Source: Winogradskyella sediminis (GTDB lineage Bacteria > Bacteroidota > Bacteroidia > Flavobacteriales > Flavobacteriaceae). Taken from it: DNA of 64,000 nt. The stretch is taken from the NCBI RefSeq assembly GCF_003387355.1, contig NZ_QUNH01000004.1, positions 119,854-183,853 on the forward strand, read 5' to 3'. The notes beneath the pieces are model-generated. The model was not told where the DNA came from. It was given only the letters and a program-made list of their open reading frames with translations, and ran no database searches. How positions within the stretch are numbered: the first letter of the stretch is position 1; each line of letters begins with the position of its first letter. Shown here in pieces: positions 56,139 to 64,000 of the stretch. The translations under genes and the position numbers were made by a program.

Positions 56139-56962
56139 TAGCTTAATTTTGTTTTAGGTTTATAAATAAACATGAAGTAAAGTCCTATAATTATAAAAGG
56201 AATACTTAACCATTGTCCAGTATTTAAAACCCAATCGGCACGTTCTATATTTTGAGCTTCCTTTACAAATTCTACAAAAAATCTTACCGTCCAAAGTAAT
56301 ACAAGGAACAATCCGAATAAGAACCCTTGTTGTTCCGATTTTTTTGTTTTCCAATAGAAGTAAAATAGAATAATAAAAACAAATACATAGCAAAATGCTT
56401 CGTATAGTTGTGCAGGATGTCTTGGTGCGGTTTCCCCTAATTGCTTAAATACAACACCGAAATCACTTTCTGTGTATTTTCCTATAATTTCAGAATTAAT
56501 AAAGTTACCTATTCTTACAAATACAGCACCAAGTGCTACAGGTATAACCACACGATCTAAAATCCAAAGAACAGATTTGTGCAAAATCTTCTTATTATAA
56601 ATGTACATGGAAATTATCATGGCGATTGCTGCACCATGACTAGCTAATCCTTGAAAGCCAGTAAATTCAAAACCTCCTTTAAATTTGAAAGGCAAAAAGA
56701 TGCTAAAAAAATCTTCGGTAATTAATTCGGGTTGGTAAAAAATAACATGACCCAATCTGGCGCCTAGCATAATTCCTAAAACAGAATAGATGAATAACGA
56801 ATCTAAGGCTTCATCAGTTAAACCTTCCTTTTTGTAGATACGCTTAGTGATGTAAAAACCTAAAATGAAGGCTACAATCCACATTAAACTGTAAAAGTGA
56901 AGTTTAAAAAATCCTAAATCGATAAATTTAATTGGATCCCAATCAATCTGTAATAAAAACAT
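56138..56962 (-). CDS. lgt: Prolipoprotein diacylglyceryl transferase
   Basis: This 274-residue inner-membrane enzyme has about seven helices and attaches diacylglycerol to the lipobox cysteine of prolipoproteins. The Lgt signature is in VFVRIGNFINSEIIGKYTES. The conserved His near SLMWIVAFILGFYITKR-type segments and the essential Arg in GARLGHVIFYQPE are present, and TAPRHPAQLYEAFCY is also diagnostic. A TATATTTA element (56982-56989, minus strand, one mismatch) lies 20 bases before the ATG. Many lipoproteins in this window would be substrates. Confidence 0.97.
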   Translation of the reverse strand: MFLLQIDWDPIKFIDLGFFKLHFYSLMWIVAFILGFYITKRIYKKEGLTDEALDSLFIYSVLGIMLGARLGHVIFYQPELITEDFFSIFLPFKFKGGFEFTGFQGLASHGAAIAMIISMYIYNKKILHKSVLWILDRVVIPVALGAVFVRIGNFINSEIIGKYTESDFGVVFKQLGETAPRHPAQLYEAFCYVFVFIILFYFYWKTKKSEQQGFLFGLFLVLLWTVRFFVEFVKEAQNIERADWVLNTGQWLSIPFIIIGLYFMFIYKPKTKLS

Positions 56963-57209
56963 AAATATATTATTTGTGCCGTAAATATAATATTTTGATA
57001 GCTATTGAAAACAGGATTAACGTAATATTAATCCTTAATAAAGTTTAAGATGTTTGAACCAAAAATAAGATGAGATAAATAGGATATTGATTTATATTCT
57101 ATATCTTTAAATGTGACAGAATTTCTAATTACTTTGAATTACGATAGTCGTTTATAGCAAATTCTTGAGAGCTAATTTTAAGTTTATTAACACCGTTAAA
57201 ACACTTAAG

Positions 57210-57264
57210 TTTTTTAGTTGTCATCCTTTCTGGGAACAGGATCAAATCCACTACCTCCCCAAGG
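57210..57264. repeat. Direct repeat copy 1 (duplicated yidD 3' end)
   Basis: These 55 bases are identical to 57334-57388, the last part of yidD including its stop codon. The period is 124 bases. On the minus strand copy 1 would encode the C-terminal residues [14 protein letters not shown] and stop, but it is detached from the gene. Confidence 0.9.
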
Positions 57265-57333
57265 CGACGGAACGCAAAGAAAATGTACGGAGTACATTTT
57301 TAGTGAACGGGCGAGCTGGCGCGTAAAGGCAAT
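57265..57333. other. GC-richer insert between the yidD repeats
   Basis: This 69-base unique spacer between the two repeat copies is clearly richer in G and C than the surrounding intergenic DNA. It has a perfect palindrome, AAAATGTAC-GGA-GTACATTTT (57280-57300), and a GC-rich GCGAGCTGGCGCG run. No coding sense is visible on either strand. Confidence 0.6.
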
Positions 57334-57388
57334 TTTTTTAGTTGTCATCCTTTCTGGGAACAGGATCAAATCCACTACCTCCCCAAGG
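57334..57388. repeat. Direct repeat copy 2 (yidD 3' end)
   Basis: This is the second copy of the 55-base direct repeat and the functional one: it overlaps the 3' end of yidD (57338-57388). Its right border lies inside the 16-bp inverted repeat TTTAGTTGTCATCCTT (57337-57352) and AAGGATGACAACTAAA (57385-57400). Confidence 0.9.
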
Positions 57389-57574
57389 ATGACAACTAAA
57401 AATACGTTTTATCGCCATCCATCCTCCTTTAAAAAAGCCATGGACTTCTAATGCTTCTTTAGCATAATGAGAACACGTTGGTTGGTATCTGCAGGTCGCT
57501 GATGTAAAAGGTGAAATAAATGTTTGGTAAAACTTAATCAGTAATAAGAATGGATATGTTAAGAATTTTTTCAC
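57338..57574 (-). CDS. yidD: Membrane protein insertion efficiency factor YidD
   Basis: This 78-residue peripheral membrane protein is thought to assist YidC/Sec insertion. It starts with a short amphipathic helix ([20 protein letters not shown]) and has the conserved Cys core [24 protein letters not shown] region, [19 protein letters not shown] and FDPVP. The gene begins 2 bases after cysS ends, so it is the last gene of the folE-cysS-yidD run. Its final 17 codons and stop are duplicated just downstream. Confidence 0.95.
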   Translation of the reverse strand: MKKFLTYPFLLLIKFYQTFISPFTSATCRYQPTCSHYAKEALEVHGFFKGGWMAIKRIFSCHPWGGSGFDPVPRKDDN

Positions 57575-57576
57575 GA

Positions 57577-59061
57577 TTAGTTAGTCGTAAAAGTCGTTCC
57601 TTCTCTACTATCTTTCAGTTGAATTCCAGCTTCGGCTAGTTCGTCTCTAATCTTATCAGATAAAGCAAAATCTTTATTTAAACGGGCTTCTTTTCTTAAG
57701 TTGATTAATATTTCAACAGCACTTGTTAATTTATTGTTGTCTGTACGCTCTTTAGAAATGTTTACTAAACCAAGAACATCAAAGACAAATGACGACATAG
57801 TGTCTTTTAATAAGGCTAAATCTTCAGGAGTTATACTCGCACTTCCATCCTTAATTTGGTTAATGAATTTTACAGCTTCAAAAAGTTTAGCAATTAATAT
57901 AGGAGTATTAAAATCATCATTCATTGCCTCGTAACATTTCTGTTTCCAATCCGATACATTGAATAAGGTTGTTGTAGAAGCCGTTTTTAAGTGCTCTATT
58001 AAATCAAAAGCATCCATAAGTCTATGAAATCCTTTTTCAGCTGCAGCTAGGCCATCATCGGTTAAATCTAAAACACTTCTATAAGAGGCTTGCATCATAA
58101 AAAAGCGAATAACACTAGGGTTGTAAGCTTTAGACATTATATCATTATCACCAGAAAGTAATTCAGCCGGATTAATATAATTGCCTGTAGATTTACTCAT
58201 ACGAGCTCCATTGAGCTCTAACATATTAGCATGCATCCAATATTTTACAGGTGTTTGTCCTTTAGAAGCTTGGTTTTGTGCAATTTCACATTCGTGGTGC
58301 GGAAATTTTAAATCCATACCACCACCATGAATATCGAAAAAGTCACCGAGATATTTGGTACTCATAGCAGTACATTCTAAATGCCAACCTGGAAAGCCAT
58401 CACTCCATGGAGACGGCCAACGCATAATGTGTGTTGGCTCTGCTTTTTTCCAAAGTGCAAAATCTTGAGGATTTCTTTTATCACTTTGTCCGTCTAATGC
58501 ACGTGTATTATGTATTAAATCTTCGAGTTTACGCTTACTCAAAATACCGTATTCGTTAGATATATTGTATTTATGAACATCAAAATAAACAGATCCATTG
58601 ACAACATACGCAAAACCATTATCTATAATAGACTGAATTAATTCAATTTGCTCAATAATATGGCCAGTTGCTGTAGGCTCTATACTTGGAGGAAGAAAGT
58701 TAAAAGTATTGAGTACATTATGAAAATCTACGGTATAGCGTTGCACTATTTCCATAGGCTCTATGGCTTCTAAACGAGCTTTTTTTGTGATTTTATCTTC
58801 TCCAACGTCTGCATCATTTTCTAAATGTCCGGCATCTGTAATATTTCTTACGTAGCGTACTTTATATCCTAAGTGCTTAAGATACCTAAAAATCATATCG
58901 AAAGACATAAATGTTCTAACGTTTCCTAAGTGTACATTGCTGTATACCGTTGGACCACAAACATACATACCAACGTAACCATCAGTTATAGGTTGAAAAA
59001 TTTCTTTTTCACCAGAAAGTGTATTGTATAATTTTATGTGATGCGTATTGTATAATGACAT
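57577..59061 (-). CDS. cysS: Cysteine--tRNA ligase
   Basis: This 494-residue class I synthetase has the zinc-binding Cys in [18 protein letters not shown], which also holds the HIGH-type motif (HLGN). Further zinc ligands are in [15 protein letters not shown] and [13 protein letters not shown]. The KMSKS motif is [10 protein letters not shown]. The C-terminal helical and anticodon-binding region includes [19 protein letters not shown]. It is encoded 59 bases after folE and 2 before yidD. Confidence 0.98.
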   Translation of the reverse strand: MSLYNTHHIKLYNTLSGEKEIFQPITDGYVGMYVCGPTVYSNVHLGNVRTFMSFDMIFRYLKHLGYKVRYVRNITDAGHLENDADVGEDKITKKARLEAIEPMEIVQRYTVDFHNVLNTFNFLPPSIEPTATGHIIEQIELIQSIIDNGFAYVVNGSVYFDVHKYNISNEYGILSKRKLEDLIHNTRALDGQSDKRNPQDFALWKKAEPTHIMRWPSPWSDGFPGWHLECTAMSTKYLGDFFDIHGGGMDLKFPHHECEIAQNQASKGQTPVKYWMHANMLELNGARMSKSTGNYINPAELLSGDNDIMSKAYNPSVIRFFMMQASYRSVLDLTDDGLAAAEKGFHRLMDAFDLIEHLKTASTTTLFNVSDWKQKCYEAMNDDFNTPILIAKLFEAVKFINQIKDGSASITPEDLALLKDTMSSFVFDVLGLVNISKERTDNNKLTSAVEILINLRKEARLNKDFALSDKIRDELAEAGIQLKDSREGTTFTTN

Positions 59062-59120
59062 GATGCGATTTTTGAAAAAATGAATCGAAATATTCTAGAA
59101 ACTAATTTAAAGATGATGCA

Positions 59121-59804
59121 CTAAAACTGGGTGTCTAACTGTATGTAGTCTAAAAGCTCTCTGCGTTTTGTATTTTCTTTGAATTTTCCACCAAATTCAG
59201 AGGTTACAGTGCTACTTTCAATATCTCTAATACCTCGAGAATTTACACACAAATGTTTTGCATCTATAATGCAAGCCACATCTTCAGTGCCTAATACTTC
59301 TTGTAGCTCTCTTACAATTTGAATCGTTAAGCGTTCTTGTACTTGTGGTCTTTTGGCATAATAATCTACAATTCTATTCATTTTAGATAACCCAACAACA
59401 GTACCATTAGAGATGTAGGCAATATGTGCTCGTCCTACAATAGGTAGTAAATGATGCTCACAAGTAGAATATACCGTAATGTTTTTTTCTACGAGCATTT
59501 CTCCGTACTTATATTTATTATCAAAGGTAGAGGCGCTAGGTTTTTTATCCGGGTTTAAGCCACCAAAAATCTCATTAACAAACATTTTGGCAACTCTGTT
59601 AGGAGTTCCTTTAAGGCTGTCGTCATTTAAATCTAAGCCTAATGTTTCTAATATATGTTTTACGTCTCCTTTTATGCTTTCTATTTTATCTGCATTAGAT
59701 AGCTCAAATGCGTCTGGTCGCAAAGGAGTATCGCTAGAAGAACCGATATGGTCATCTCCTATAGCTTCATAATCGTTAAAATCATTTTCGATTTTCATTG
59801 TCAT
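59121..59804 (-). CDS. folE: GTP cyclohydrolase I
   Basis: This 227-residue enzyme converts GTP to dihydroneopterin triphosphate, the first step of folate (and pterin) synthesis. Zinc ligands are visible in YSTCEHHLLPIVG and CIIDAKHLCVNSRG, and SRGIRDIESSTVT is the C-terminal signature. The frame extends 45 codons upstream, but the exact promoter TATCTTTG at 59836-59843 lies within that extension. The start is therefore taken at the ATG at 59804 (MTMKIENDFNDYEAIGDD); the ATG at 59798 is also possible. Confidence 0.95.
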   Translation of the reverse strand: MTMKIENDFNDYEAIGDDHIGSSSDTPLRPDAFELSNADKIESIKGDVKHILETLGLDLNDDSLKGTPNRVAKMFVNEIFGGLNPDKKPSASTFDNKYKYGEMLVEKNITVYSTCEHHLLPIVGRAHIAYISNGTVVGLSKMNRIVDYYAKRPQVQERLTIQIVRELQEVLGTEDVACIIDAKHLCVNSRGIRDIESSTVTSEFGGKFKENTKRRELLDYIQLDTQF

Positions 59805-59835
59805 ATAATTATTATCAGTTTCTAAAAACGAGTGG

Positions 59836-59843
59836 CAAAGATA
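59836..59843 (-). promoter_or_regulatory. Promoter -7 element of folE-cysS-yidD
   Basis: On the minus strand this reads TATCTTTG (TAnnTTTG), 31 bases before the ATG at 59804. It decides the folE start against the longer open frame. Confidence 0.6.
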
Positions 59844-59993
59844 AACAATAAAATAGTTTGGTTGAGGTAGGAGTTTTATAATTATAGCTGTTATATAGTT
59901 AAAACCGTTAAAACACCAATATCCTTGATAAATTAACAACTGTTTTACTAAAATTTTATTAATTTTCGAAATTCTAATATTCTGAATTAACTT

Positions 59994-60449
59994 ATGAAAA
60001 ATCTATTAATTATTACCGCATTGATACTGATGCCTTTATCTGTTTTTAGCCAACAATCTAACCACAAAAACCCATTACCACTGGCTAAATATAACGACAA
60101 TGTTAATCTACCTCTAACAGCAAAAGAACGTGCTCAGATTATTGAGGCTTTTGGAGATTCTGCCGATAAGATGGTTTTTAGTAATCCGCATCGCTTAAAA
60201 AGTATTAAGCATATTCTTAGGAATAGGGTAAAAGTAAAGTTAATTACCGATAAAAATGAAACGAAACCATGTCCTATGTTATCAGATGTAACTAATTCGG
60301 AGGATTTAGATTCTCGAAACAATAAACCATTTGATTTAGATAGTTTTAATCCATTGAAGTATGATTTCAATTTCCATTCGAGATCTGCTAGCATGTATCA
60401 AGTAGATAATACCAATTATTATATAATTATTAACTCGCAATATCAATAG
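59994..60449 (+). CDS. Small secreted protein of unknown function
   Basis: I do not recognise this 151-residue protein. It has a clear signal peptide (MKNLLIITALILMPLSVFSQ). The mature part has LTAKERAQIIEAFGDSADKMVFSNP and SIKHILRNRVKVKLI, then a Asn/Asp-rich stretch and an aromatic C terminus (YYIIINSQYQ). One Cys (KPCPMLSD) is present. Its 5' start is 54 bases from the ORF on the opposite strand and 97 bases before the giant secreted gene, with which it could be co-transcribed. Confidence 0.65.
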   Translation: MKNLLIITALILMPLSVFSQQSNHKNPLPLAKYNDNVNLPLTAKERAQIIEAFGDSADKMVFSNPHRLKSIKHILRNRVKVKLITDKNETKPCPMLSDVTNSEDLDSRNNKPFDLDSFNPLKYDFNFHSRSASMYQVDNTNYYIIINSQYQ

Positions 60450-60545
60450 GAACACATCGATACTTAAATTGTATTATCACCATTGTTATAAAAGGTATCC
60501 GTTTTATAATGATAAGTGTCTTAAAAAATCAATAAAATTAATTTT

Positions 60546-63500
60546 ATGAAATATTTATTTACTATAATCCCTCTATTATTTTCATCGCTTTTATTGGCTC
60601 AAGATATCACAATGCAAACCGCAACAGTCAATCAGTGTGGTGGTGTGTTTTACGATTCGGGAGGAGAGTTTGCAAACTACAGTGATGACGAAGATTTTGT
60701 TTTAACAATTTGTCCAGAAAATCCTGGTCAAAAAGTGCAACTAGATTTTACTTTTTTCTCTACGCAATTAAATAATGATGTAATGACAATATTTAATGGA
60801 GATAGTGTTGCAGCTGATGCCTTTGGTGATTTTTCTGGGCCAAATAGTCCTGGCTTTGTAGTAGCTACAGGAGATAACCCTTCGGGTTGTATCACCATTC
60901 AGTTTGTTTCTAATGACTCTGGAACAATAAACGGTTGGGCAGCGGATATATCTTGTTTAACTCCTTGTCAAACTATAAACTCCGAAATTGTATCAGCGAG
61001 TCCAGCTCCAAATGGAGATAATTATATAAGAGTTTGTCCTAATGAAGAGATTACATTAACAGGTGATGGTGATTTTTCTGTTGATGGAACAGGAGCTACA
61101 TATGAGTGGGATTTAGGTGATGGTAACACAGTTGCTGGTCAGACAGCAACATTTTCATATCCAGATCCAGGTGTATATATTGTGAATTTGAATATTCGTG
61201 ATGCCAATACTTCAGTGGATCCTTTAGGCTGTAAAAATGATAATTTAATTAATCAGGTTATACAAGTTGCTACTGAACCTGACTTTACAGGAACAGAGGC
61301 GGCTAATACAACTCTTTGTTTTGGTGAAAGTACAGATATTACAGGAGTGGTAGAAGCTGTAGAATTTATAAATGACTGTACTCCACCTGTAAGTGGTGTT
61401 ACCTTTTTACCTGATGGGAATGGAGTAACTTATGAAACTTCGATTACTGTAGATTGTTACGATTCAGCTCAAAATATGGATGATATAAGTCAATTGGTGA
61501 GTATTTGTCTAACCATGGAGCACTCCTTTTTAGGTGATTTGGATATTGAGATCATTTCACCTAATGGACAGGTTGTAAGAATGCATGATCAAGGAGGTAG
61601 CGGTGCAAATTTAGGTGAACCTTGGGCCACAGCTTCAGTTGATGGGGAAAGTTCTAATACAACTCCAGGAAGAGGATTTCAATATTGTTTTGTGCCTGAT
61701 AACAGTTTTCCAACCTTAGCTGGAGGTGTACAGTCTGGTGGTGTTTTTGTAAGCGGTAATGGACCTGGTACCTACACAGATTCCTACGTTCCAGCAGGAA
61801 ACTATAGTTCAATAGAGCCTTTGGAGGGACTTGAAGGATCTCCGTTAAATGGAGATTGGACAATTCGAGTTGTAGATAATCTTGGTGCTGATAATGGGCA
61901 TATTTTTGCTTGGAGTATTGAGTTTGACCCGAACCTTCAGCCACCAGAACTTTCGTTTGAACCAGTAATAACTTCTGAAGCATGGGATACTGATCCTACA
62001 ATAACTAATACAGCTGGAAATGTTATAACAGTTCAGCCATCAACCGCAGGACAATTTTGTTATACTTATAGAGTTACAGACGATTTTGGATGTGAATATA
62101 CAGAAGAAGTTTGTATCGATGTGTTACCAGAATTTATCACAGAGAGTCCAAATAGTTTGTACGTATGCGATACAGGTGTGCCTCCTTATATCTTTAATTT
62201 AGAATCGAATACTCCTGTGGTGCTAGCGAGTGCCACAAATGCTTCTGACTTAGTGGTTACTTATCATAACTCATTAACAGATGCAGAAGGTGATCTTTCG
62301 GCGATTCCAGATTCTGGAAATTATACAGGTACAGATGGAGAAACGGTATATGTGAGAATTGAATATTTAGATTCAGGATGTTTTGATGTATTTCCTTTTG
62401 TGTTAAATGTATCTGGTCAACCTACTATCAACCCTGTTTCAGACTTAGAGTTATGTGATGATGAAAGTAACGATGGCTTTGAGACTTTTGATTTAAGTAG
62501 TCAAACGTTAGGTATTTTAGGTGTACAACCAGAATCTGATTATACGGTAACTTACCACTTAAGTTTTAATGATGCTGATTCAGGTGATAATGCCTTACCT
62601 TCAGACTATACAAATACTGTGAATTCTCAGCCAATTTTTGTTAGAGTTGCAAGTTCAGGAGATTCTAATTGTTATAATGCTTCGAGCACAGCACTTTTTA
62701 ATCTAGTGGTTAATCCAAGAGCTTTAGCAACAACGCCAGATAATATGGTAGTTTGTGATGATGTGAGTAATGACGGTTTTGAAACTTTTGATTTAAGCAG
62801 TCAAGAAGCAGCGATTTTAGATGGACAAGATCCTACTGTCTACAATGTGTCCTTTCATAGTAGTGAAGATGATGCAATTAATAATGTAGATAACCTACCA
62901 ACAAGCTACACTAACAATACAGCTAATTTAGAGACTATTTATGTTAGAGTAGAAGATCCAGCCTTTCCAAGTTGTTATAGTACCACGAGTTTTGATTTAG
63001 TGGTTAATGAATTACCTATAGTAACATCGGTGACACCATTACAAGTTTGTGATGACGATACCGATGGTTTCGCTGCCTTCCCGTTACTTACTAAAGAATC
63101 GGAGTTATTAAATGGTCAAACCGGAGTGTCTATTTCTTTTCATGAAAATTTAGTAGGAGCAGAGACAGATAGTGCTGAAATTTTTGACGGATATATTAAT
63201 TCAACAGTTAATAGCGAAACTATATTTGTACGTTTAGAAAATACAACAACAAACTGTTATAATGTAACTAGCCTTACACTTGAAGTTTTAGAAAATCCAG
63301 TAGCTAATAGTACTACTCCATTAGAAGTATGTGATGACAATGCAGACGGTATAGCAATATTTGATTTAAGTATAAAGGATTCTGAGATTGTGGGAGCGCA
63401 ATCGGGCATGACCGTTCTTTATTACGAAAATTTAGCTGATGCTGAAGCAGGAGGTACTCCGTTACCAGTTAATTATACAAATACTCAAGCAGGCGCTCAA

Positions 63501-64000
63501 GAAATTATAGCGCGTATCGAAAATGTCGCAACGGGTTGTTATGCAACAACACCACTTCAATTGATTGTGAACCCAAAACCTTTAATTTTAGATGTTTCGG
63601 ATTTTGAATTATGTGATGAGAATACACCTGGAGACGAGGAAGAAGCTTTTGATTTAACAACGAAGACCTCAGAGATTTTAGGTACTCAAGTAAATGTAAG
63701 TGTAAGTTATTTTGCTAATCCTTCAGATGCAGCTTCAGGAACAAACGCAATAATGGCACCTTATACTAACATTAGCAACCCACAATCTATCACAGCAGTA
63801 CTGACTAATACACTAACAGGTTGTACGTCTAGCCTTAGCTTTGATATAATCGTCAATCCACTACCATCATTAGTATCTCCAACAGCTTTAGAAGTTTGTG
63901 ATGACGGTACACCAGATGGATTAACAGAGATGGATTTAAGCTTAAAGAACACAGAGATTACAGGCAACAATCCATCCTATTCGGTAAGTTATTATGAGAA
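60546..64000 (+). CDS. Giant secreted CUB/PKD/P-domain/repeat protein, 3'-truncated by window
   Basis: The frame opens at 60546 and stays open to the window end (at least 1151 codons), so no end is visible. Order: signal peptide (MKYLFTIIPLLFSSLLLAQ); CUB domain at about 24-137 (QCGGVFYDSGGEFANYSDDE); PKD domain at about 167-220 (YEWDLGDGNTVAGQT); P/proprotein-convertase-like domain at about 300-462 (LTMEHSFLGDLDIEIISPNG, NGDWTIRVVDNLGADNG); then from about 535 tandem units of 90-100 residues with the pattern CDDxxDGFxxFDLS, a YH/YY strand, DALPxxYTN and VRVEN...CY. At least seven units are visible, starting near 62159, 62440, 62745, 63040, 63320, 63605 and 63885. This architecture fits T9SS-exported surface proteins, which usually end in a sorting domain; that is not seen here. 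Confidence 0.88.
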   Translation, partial: MKYLFTIIPLLFSSLLLAQDITMQTATVNQCGGVFYDSGGEFANYSDDEDFVLTICPENPGQKVQLDFTFFSTQLNNDVMTIFNGDSVAADAFGDFSGPNSPGFVVATGDNPSGCITIQFVSNDSGTINGWAADISCLTPCQTINSEIVSASPAPNGDNYIRVCPNEEITLTGDGDFSVDGTGATYEWDLGDGNTVAGQTATFSYPDPGVYIVNLNIRDANTSVDPLGCKNDNLINQVIQVATEPDFTGTEAANTTLCFGESTDITGVVEAVEFINDCTPPVSGVTFLPDGNGVTYETSITVDCYDSAQNMDDISQLVSICLTMEHSFLGDLDIEIISPNGQVVRMHDQGGSGANLGEPWATASVDGESSNTTPGRGFQYCFVPDNSFPTLAGGVQSGGVFVSGNGPGTYTDSYVPAGNYSSIEPLEGLEGSPLNGDWTIRVVDNLGADNGHIFAWSIEFDPNLQPPELSFEPVITSEAWDTDPTITNTAGNVITVQPSTAGQFCYTYRVTDDFGCEYTEEVCIDVLPEFITESPNSLYVCDTGVPPYIFNLESNTPVVLASATNASDLVVTYHNSLTDAEGDLSAIPDSGNYTGTDGETVYVRIEYLDSGCFDVFPFVLNVSGQPTINPVSDLELCDDESNDGFETFDLSSQTLGILGVQPESDYTVTYHLSFNDADSGDNALPSDYTNTVNSQPIFVRVASSGDSNCYNASSTALFNLVVNPRALATTPDNMVVCDDVSNDGFETFDLSSQEAAILDGQDPTVYNVSFHSSEDDAINNVDNLPTSYTNNTANLETIYVRVEDPAFPSCYSTTSFDLVVNELPIVTSVTPLQVCDDDTDGFAAFPLLTKESELLNGQTGVSISFHENLVGAETDSAEIFDGYINSTVNSETIFVRLENTTTNCYNVTSLTLEVLENPVANSTTPLEVCDDNADGIAIFDLSIKDSEIVGAQSGMTVLYYENLADAEAGGTPLPVNYTNTQAGAQEIIARIENVATGCYATTPLQLIVNPKPLILDVSDFELCDENTPGDEEEAFDLTTKTSEILGTQVNVSVSYFANPSDAASGTNAIMAPYTNISNPQSITAVLTNTLTGCTSSLSFDIIVNPLPSLVSPTALEVCDDGTPDGLTEMDLSLKNTEITGNNPSYSVSYYE

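Noticed and set aside
57218..57451. 77-codon plus-strand frame across the yidD repeats
   Set aside because: It reads the duplicated yidD sequence in reverse and crosses the insert; the real gene is on the minus strand.
61654..61983. 109-codon minus-strand frame
   Set aside because: It is opposite the giant secreted protein, whose frame is continuous and domain-rich.

Overview
The window is a chromosomal segment of a Bacteroidota bacterium, almost certainly a member of the Flavobacteriaceae (probably marine; genus not determinable from sequence alone). The evidence is the low GC content, recurring TAnnTTTG -7 promoter elements, a fused SecDF, a FecI/FecR/STN-TonB receptor set, and a very long secreted multidomain protein of the type exported by the type IX secretion system (T9SS). 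No rRNA, tRNA, CRISPR array, transposase, integrase or phage gene was seen. Most of the window is core genome.

Layout. 1-4.3 kb: end of the ribosomal/alpha operon (secY fragment, infA, rpmJ, rpsM, rpsK, rpsD, rpoA, rplQ), with an internal terminator plus promoter before rpsD. 4.4-9.0 kb: a small palindromic repeat element, then carA, eno and gltA. 9.1-18.2 kb: a guanidino-group hydrolase, an envelope-lipid operon on the minus strand (LUD protein, cdsA, psd, acyl-CoA-binding protein), ftsH and rsfS, birA, pyrE, a Nudix hydrolase, and a lipoprotein built from exact 30-residue repeats. 18.3-26.1 kb: M14 peptidase, citrulline hydrolase ctlX, a TPR histidine kinase, argS. 26.4-33.9 kb: a carboxypeptidase-regulatory-domain protein, then sigma/anti-sigma/TonB receptor genes facing a divergent multidomain lipoprotein. 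34.2-43.2 kb: ffh, folD, a TIGR02206-like membrane protein, a tight six-gene minus-strand operon (HerA-like ATPase to VOC protein), queE. 43.5-55.1 kb: asnB, a Crp/Fnr regulator with a pirin, gyrB, mdh, secreted proteins, secDF. 55.6-59.8 kb: lgt with a DUF192 lipoprotein, and folE-cysS-yidD, whose 3' end carries a 55-bp direct duplication. From 60.5 kb to the window edge: an open-ended CUB/PKD/P-domain/repeat protein.

Functional themes. Protein export and envelope assembly recur (secY, ffh, secDF, yidD, lgt, cdsA, psd, ftsH). So does central carbon metabolism (eno, gltA, mdh), whose promoters share an unusually similar core sequence. Several promoters lie only 4-7 bases before the start codon (pyrE, queE, the 51.3-kb gene), which implies leaderless mRNAs. 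Three terminators run directly into the promoter of the next transcript.

The best candidates for new biology are the gyrB leader, with two terminator-like hairpins after its promoter; the yidD 3'-end duplication with its palindromic insert; the 30-residue-repeat lipoprotein; the module shared by the 31.6-kb lipoprotein and the giant secreted protein; and a small SecD-like protein encoded next to secDF. I did not find a clear-cut new defence or mobile system.
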